From: CAJXNP01 sp050305935
Lineage (GTDB): Bacteria; Bacteroidota; Bacteroidia; Cytophagales; Cyclobacteriaceae
DNA: 25,518 bases
Direction of reading: 5' to 3'
Assembly (NCBI GenBank): GCA_050305935.1
Contig: JBNLGG010000058.1
Location: 1 to 25,518 of the forward strand
Made by a program: the position numbers and the translations under genes. This document shows positions 22,779 to 25,518 of the stretch, piece after piece. The first letter of the stretch is position 1, and each line of letters begins with the position of its first letter. Below the pieces are notes generated by a model that worked only from the letters and a program-made list of their open reading frames with translations, searched no databases and was not told the DNA's origin.

Positions 22779-25139
22779 ATGAACATTTTTAACAGGATTC
22801 ATTCAGCTTTTATAGTAACCGTAGCGCTTGGCTTCTCCTTTTTCGTTTATTCGAACCCGGCCCTGGCTCAAACGGAAGGTAAAACCTACACAGATGACGA
22901 ACTCCTGAATATGTCTCTTGACGAATTGATAGACATAGCAATTGTAAACGTATCTAAAGTGAACCTGGAGAACCTGTCAGAAGTACCTTCTGCAGTTACA
23001 GTGATCACGAGAGAGCAGATCGCTAACAGCGGCGCCAAGAATATGGAAGAGGTCCTGCGCAATGTAGCGGGATTTGACGTAATACGGACGGGCGTTGATC
23101 CTAGTACTAACCTGGGGGTAAGGGGACTCTACAGTACCCAGGGCACCAACAACAAAATCCTTTTTTTGATAGACGACCACCCGGTAAGGTCGGTTTTTTA
23201 CGGGGACGCAACTGTTTTTATTGGGAACTACCCGGTAGAAAACATCCGGCTGATAGAGATCATCCGTGGGCCCGGCTCTACCCTATTTGGCGCCGGAGCA
23301 TTCCTGGGTATTATCAACATACACACCGCCCAGCCGGAAAAAAACGCAGAAGTGTCTGCCTCAATGGGCAGCTTTGGAAGGTATAACCTGAATGCCCAGG
23401 TCACGCGAAATTTGGGAAAGGACTTTAATTTCACCGTTTTAGCTAATCACCTGACCACCAATGGCCCTGATCAGCAGTTATTATCTGATCTGGAAACCGA
23501 AATTAGTGAGACGTACGCAAAAAGTATTGGCTACGAGGAATCGCCATCTATTGCTCCCGGTCCACTCAAATATGGTCGGTCTACCACACAGGTAAACCTG
23601 AACATTGACTATAAGGACTTTTACCTGCTTGGTAATTACATGCACTCTGATGATGAGGTGCCGGTCGGCCCTACCGGGTCACTGGTTAGGTATAGTGACG
23701 CTCATAATATAGCCCAATATATGGAAGCAGGATACCGTGGCAAAAATCTAAATGAAATGGGTGAACTGTTGATAAAGGCTTATGCCGACCAATATCAGTA
23801 TGCTTTTGACTCAGAGTTACAGCCTTTTGAAGTTACTAAGTGGCATGATTACTGGCTTAATCTGTTTTACTACCCTGATCCTGATGTACAGCCGCTTTCA
23901 CGTGGCGGTAATGCCCCAAGGCGGGACCGCGGAGCTTCGGGTCTTGTACTAGGTACCGAGGTAAACTTCGCCTACAATTTCCATAGCTACATAAACTTCC
24001 TGGTTGGGGCCATGTATGAGCATTACAATCTTACGGACATCTTTACCAAAGCCAATGTGAACTATATGTTTGGCGAAGAAATGACATTTGATGGGTATAC
24101 CTCATATTGGCTGGAGTCATTGGGTGGCATGCGTGACATCAATGATAAATATTCCTGGATCACCGAAAACGAAAGGCATGTTTATGCAGGCTTTGGACAG
24201 GCGGATATCAACCTTAAGAATATATTCAAGACATTCTCCCTGGACCACTTCAAGCTGGTAGCAGGTGCCCGTTATGATGCTTATAGTAAAGTGGGCGGAT
24301 CGCTCAATCCCAGGGTAGCATTACTGATCGCCCCAGACAAGCATTTTTATTTCAAAGGCCTGTACGGGCAAGCTTTTCGGGCACCATCTTTCGTGGAATT
24401 ACACTCTCAAAACAACTTGCTCATTAACGGAGATAAGGAACTGAAGCCGGAAAATGTATCCACCATAGAAGGAGTGGCCGGCTATCGGATCGATGACTCT
24501 TTTGATGTCAATATCACCTATTTTAAGACCCTTGTGACAGACAATATTCAACCTGTCAGTACTACCAATTTATATACAAACGTTGGAAAAGTACAGACCA
24601 GTGGAGTAGAAGCAGAATTCCGCTATGCATTCAGCCCAGGTGCCTATGTTACTGGTAGCTTTACACTACAAGAGGTGCTTGATGTTTCTCACAATGAATT
24701 TTCTCCGCAATACAGACAGGAAGGAGATTCACTATACGATGTCTCTACACAGAAGGACTTTAATCCTGGCAAGGCACCGGCTGTTGTACTCAACCTTACC
24801 GGAAACTACCCGGTTACGAGAAACATTAACCTCAATACTTCAATTAATTATTTGGGTGAGCGAAAAAGGTCTCAGGCACTTATCTACGAATTGAATGATG
24901 GATTAAACCCTACCGGCAGGATTGTAGTAGGTGATAGCCGGAAGCCTATTCCGGCACGAACTATCTGGAATGCGTCCGTTAGATTTGGAAATTTTGATTT
25001 TGTAAAGGGTTTGTCATTGCAGTTGTCTGGATATAATCTACTGGATGCCAAAAATTACAACCCTCTATATACGGTTTACAGAGACGACTTGAGAAGAGCA
25101 GGAAGGCACTGGGATGTACGCCTGAAATATAGCTTCTAA
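22779..25139 (+). CDS. TonB-dependent outer-membrane receptor
   Basis: This 786-residue receptor has a signal peptide ending near residue 30 (NPALAQ). A short acidic segment with MSLDELIDIAIVNVSK precedes the plug domain (about 62-185; VPSAVTVITREQI, LRNVAGFDV, IEIIRGPGSTLFG and IINIHT are typical). A beta barrel continues to the C-terminal aromatic residue in WDVRLKYSF. FRAPSFVELH and LKPENVSTIEG are standard barrel motifs. It would import a ligand across the outer membrane using TonB energy. No SusD-type partner or CarboxypepD-like N-terminal extension is present, so it is not a SusC-type glycan system; the closest architecture is the colicin I/siderophore or vitamin receptor type. The substrate is unknown. 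Pairing with the YfiR-like gene suggests a sensing role as well as or instead of bulk uptake (inference). Confidence 0.93.
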   Translation: MNIFNRIHSAFIVTVALGFSFFVYSNPALAQTEGKTYTDDELLNMSLDELIDIAIVNVSKVNLENLSEVPSAVTVITREQIANSGAKNMEEVLRNVAGFDVIRTGVDPSTNLGVRGLYSTQGTNNKILFLIDDHPVRSVFYGDATVFIGNYPVENIRLIEIIRGPGSTLFGAGAFLGIINIHTAQPEKNAEVSASMGSFGRYNLNAQVTRNLGKDFNFTVLANHLTTNGPDQQLLSDLETEISETYAKSIGYEESPSIAPGPLKYGRSTTQVNLNIDYKDFYLLGNYMHSDDEVPVGPTGSLVRYSDAHNIAQYMEAGYRGKNLNEMGELLIKAYADQYQYAFDSELQPFEVTKWHDYWLNLFYYPDPDVQPLSRGGNAPRRDRGASGLVLGTEVNFAYNFHSYINFLVGAMYEHYNLTDIFTKANVNYMFGEEMTFDGYTSYWLESLGGMRDINDKYSWITENERHVYAGFGQADINLKNIFKTFSLDHFKLVAGARYDAYSKVGGSLNPRVALLIAPDKHFYFKGLYGQAFRAPSFVELHSQNNLLINGDKELKPENVSTIEGVAGYRIDDSFDVNITYFKTLVTDNIQPVSTTNLYTNVGKVQTSGVEAEFRYAFSPGAYVTGSFTLQEVLDVSHNEFSPQYRQEGDSLYDVSTQKDFNPGKAPAVVLNLTGNYPVTRNINLNTSINYLGERKRSQALIYELNDGLNPTGRIVVGDSRKPIPARTIWNASVRFGNFDFVKGLSLQLSGYNLLDAKNYNPLYTVYRDDLRRAGRHWDVRLKYSF

Positions 25140-25150
25140 CCTGAAGTGGG

Positions 25151-25271
25151 TTATTAACAATAAGTATGCAAGGTGATGACATCATTTTGTAATATGGTTG
25201 TCATCCTTTGATTGCTAAGACAGGGAAGAAGGCAGGTGGTAGAACGAGATGTTTAACCTTTATTAACAATA
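25151..25271. repeat. 12-bp direct repeat in the gap after the TonB receptor
   Basis: TTATTAACAATA occurs at 25151-25162 and again at 25260-25271, 109 bases apart, upstream of the truncated last gene. The first copy also forms a 5-bp hairpin. It may be a regulator site or coincidence. Confidence 0.25.
25175..25205 (+). terminator. Possible hairpin after the TonB receptor gene
   Basis: GATGACA and TGTCATC form a perfect 7-bp stem around a 17-base loop, 35 bases after the receptor stop, followed by CTTTG. A terminator is plausible but the T-run is short. Confidence 0.3.
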
Positions 25272-25354
25272 TTCCTGCCTCTGGCTTTCTTCATGTCTTG
25301 TACAGTAAAATGTTTTTCAATCAAGCCGTGAGTAGTTAAAGTATCTATGAGGAA

Positions 25355-25518
25355 ATGTATCAATCACTGAGATTCGGCATTCTTTTCCTATTTATGATAG
25401 TTGCGAAAAACGCCTTTGGTCAATGGCTCATTGAAGGCGTTTTGCGTGAGAAGAAAACCGGGCAGCCTATCGCCTTTGCTACCGTGGGTATAAGGGAACT
25501 GAGCATTGGAACTGCCAC
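25355..25518 (+). CDS. Start of a secreted carboxypeptidase-regulatory-like domain protein (3' truncated)
   Basis: The ATG at 25355 opens a frame that runs off the window end (54 codons visible). It begins with a signal peptide (MYQSLRFGILFLFMIVAKNAFGQ) followed by GVLREKKTGQPIAFATVGI and SIGTA. This is the usual start of the beta-sandwich CarboxypepD_reg-like domain found at the N-terminus of many Bacteroidota outer-membrane and surface proteins, including TonB receptors and DUF5686-type proteins. Which of these it is cannot be told from the fragment. A nearby ATG at 25347 is in another frame and stops after seven codons. Confidence 0.75.
   Translation, partial: MYQSLRFGILFLFMIVAKNAFGQWLIEGVLREKKTGQPIAFATVGIRELSIGTA
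25407..25443 (+). other. Strong hairpin inside the 5' coding end of the truncated gene
   Basis: The right arm CATTGAAGGCGTTTT pairs completely with AAAACGCCTT plus CAATG on the left, leaving only a 4-base bulge (TGGT) and a 3-base loop (GCT). That is 15 base pairs ending in four T residues, within codons of the signal-peptide cleavage region. It resembles a terminator or attenuator but lies in what looks like real coding sequence. Confidence 0.55.

Noticed and set aside
22779..25139. SusC-type glycan transporter
   Set aside because: There is no N-terminal carboxypeptidase-regulatory domain, the length is shorter than usual SusC proteins, and no SusD gene follows.

Overview
The window reads as a chromosomal signalling region of a Bacteroidota bacterium, most likely of the Cytophagales or a close relative. 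The lineage is inferred from four things: a TonB-dependent receptor and the start of a carboxypeptidase-regulatory-like outer-membrane or surface protein; a periplasmic beta-propeller/Y_Y_Y sensor kinase; long hybrid kinases with Q/E-rich coiled coils (repeated QEEELRQNMEEL-type heptads); and starts without clear Shine-Dalgarno sequences. All convincing genes lie on the + strand. No tRNA, rRNA, CRISPR array, transposase or phage gene was seen.

Layout. (1) 227-5430: two adjacent kinases, a small REC-HisKA-HATPase protein and a 1340-residue NIT-HAMP-GAF-kinase-REC-REC-REC hybrid. (2) 5622-8891: a cheR / REC-less cheB / REC-PAS-PAS-kinase operon with very tight or overlapping junctions. (3) 9326-13956: a five-gene operon. 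It encodes a membrane receptor (HAMP-GAF-PAS-PAS-coiled coil) with no kinase or MCP output domain, a separate CZB zinc-binding protein, a small unknown protein, and two STAS/SpoIIAA-like proteins. (4) 14227-18602: another STAS-like paralogue, an orphan histidine-phosphotransfer (DHp) protein with no ATPase domain, and a propeller sensor kinase. (5) 18875-21600: a third clear STAS-like paralogue and a membrane PAS hybrid kinase. (6) 22226-25518: a YfiR-like periplasmic protein, a TonB-dependent receptor, and the truncated start of a carboxypeptidase-regulatory-like protein.

How the parts may work together. Five complete kinases are present, but there is no DNA-binding response regulator, GGDEF/EAL, PP2C, Hpt, CheA or CheW, so the outputs lie elsewhere or act by protein-protein contact. 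The most unusual part is 9326-19303. Both tandem PAS domains of the kinase-less receptor keep the FixL-type haem-ligand His and distal Arg, and the receptor sits 3 bases from a stand-alone CZB zinc protein. Small STAS-like paralogues recur three or four times around an orphan DHp protein and a propeller kinase whose coiled coil shares a distinctive segment with the receptor. I infer a candidate split sensory complex (gas or redox plus zinc input, STAS-like adaptors, trans-phosphorylation of the orphan DHp). This is a hypothesis from sequence and context, not a demonstrated system.
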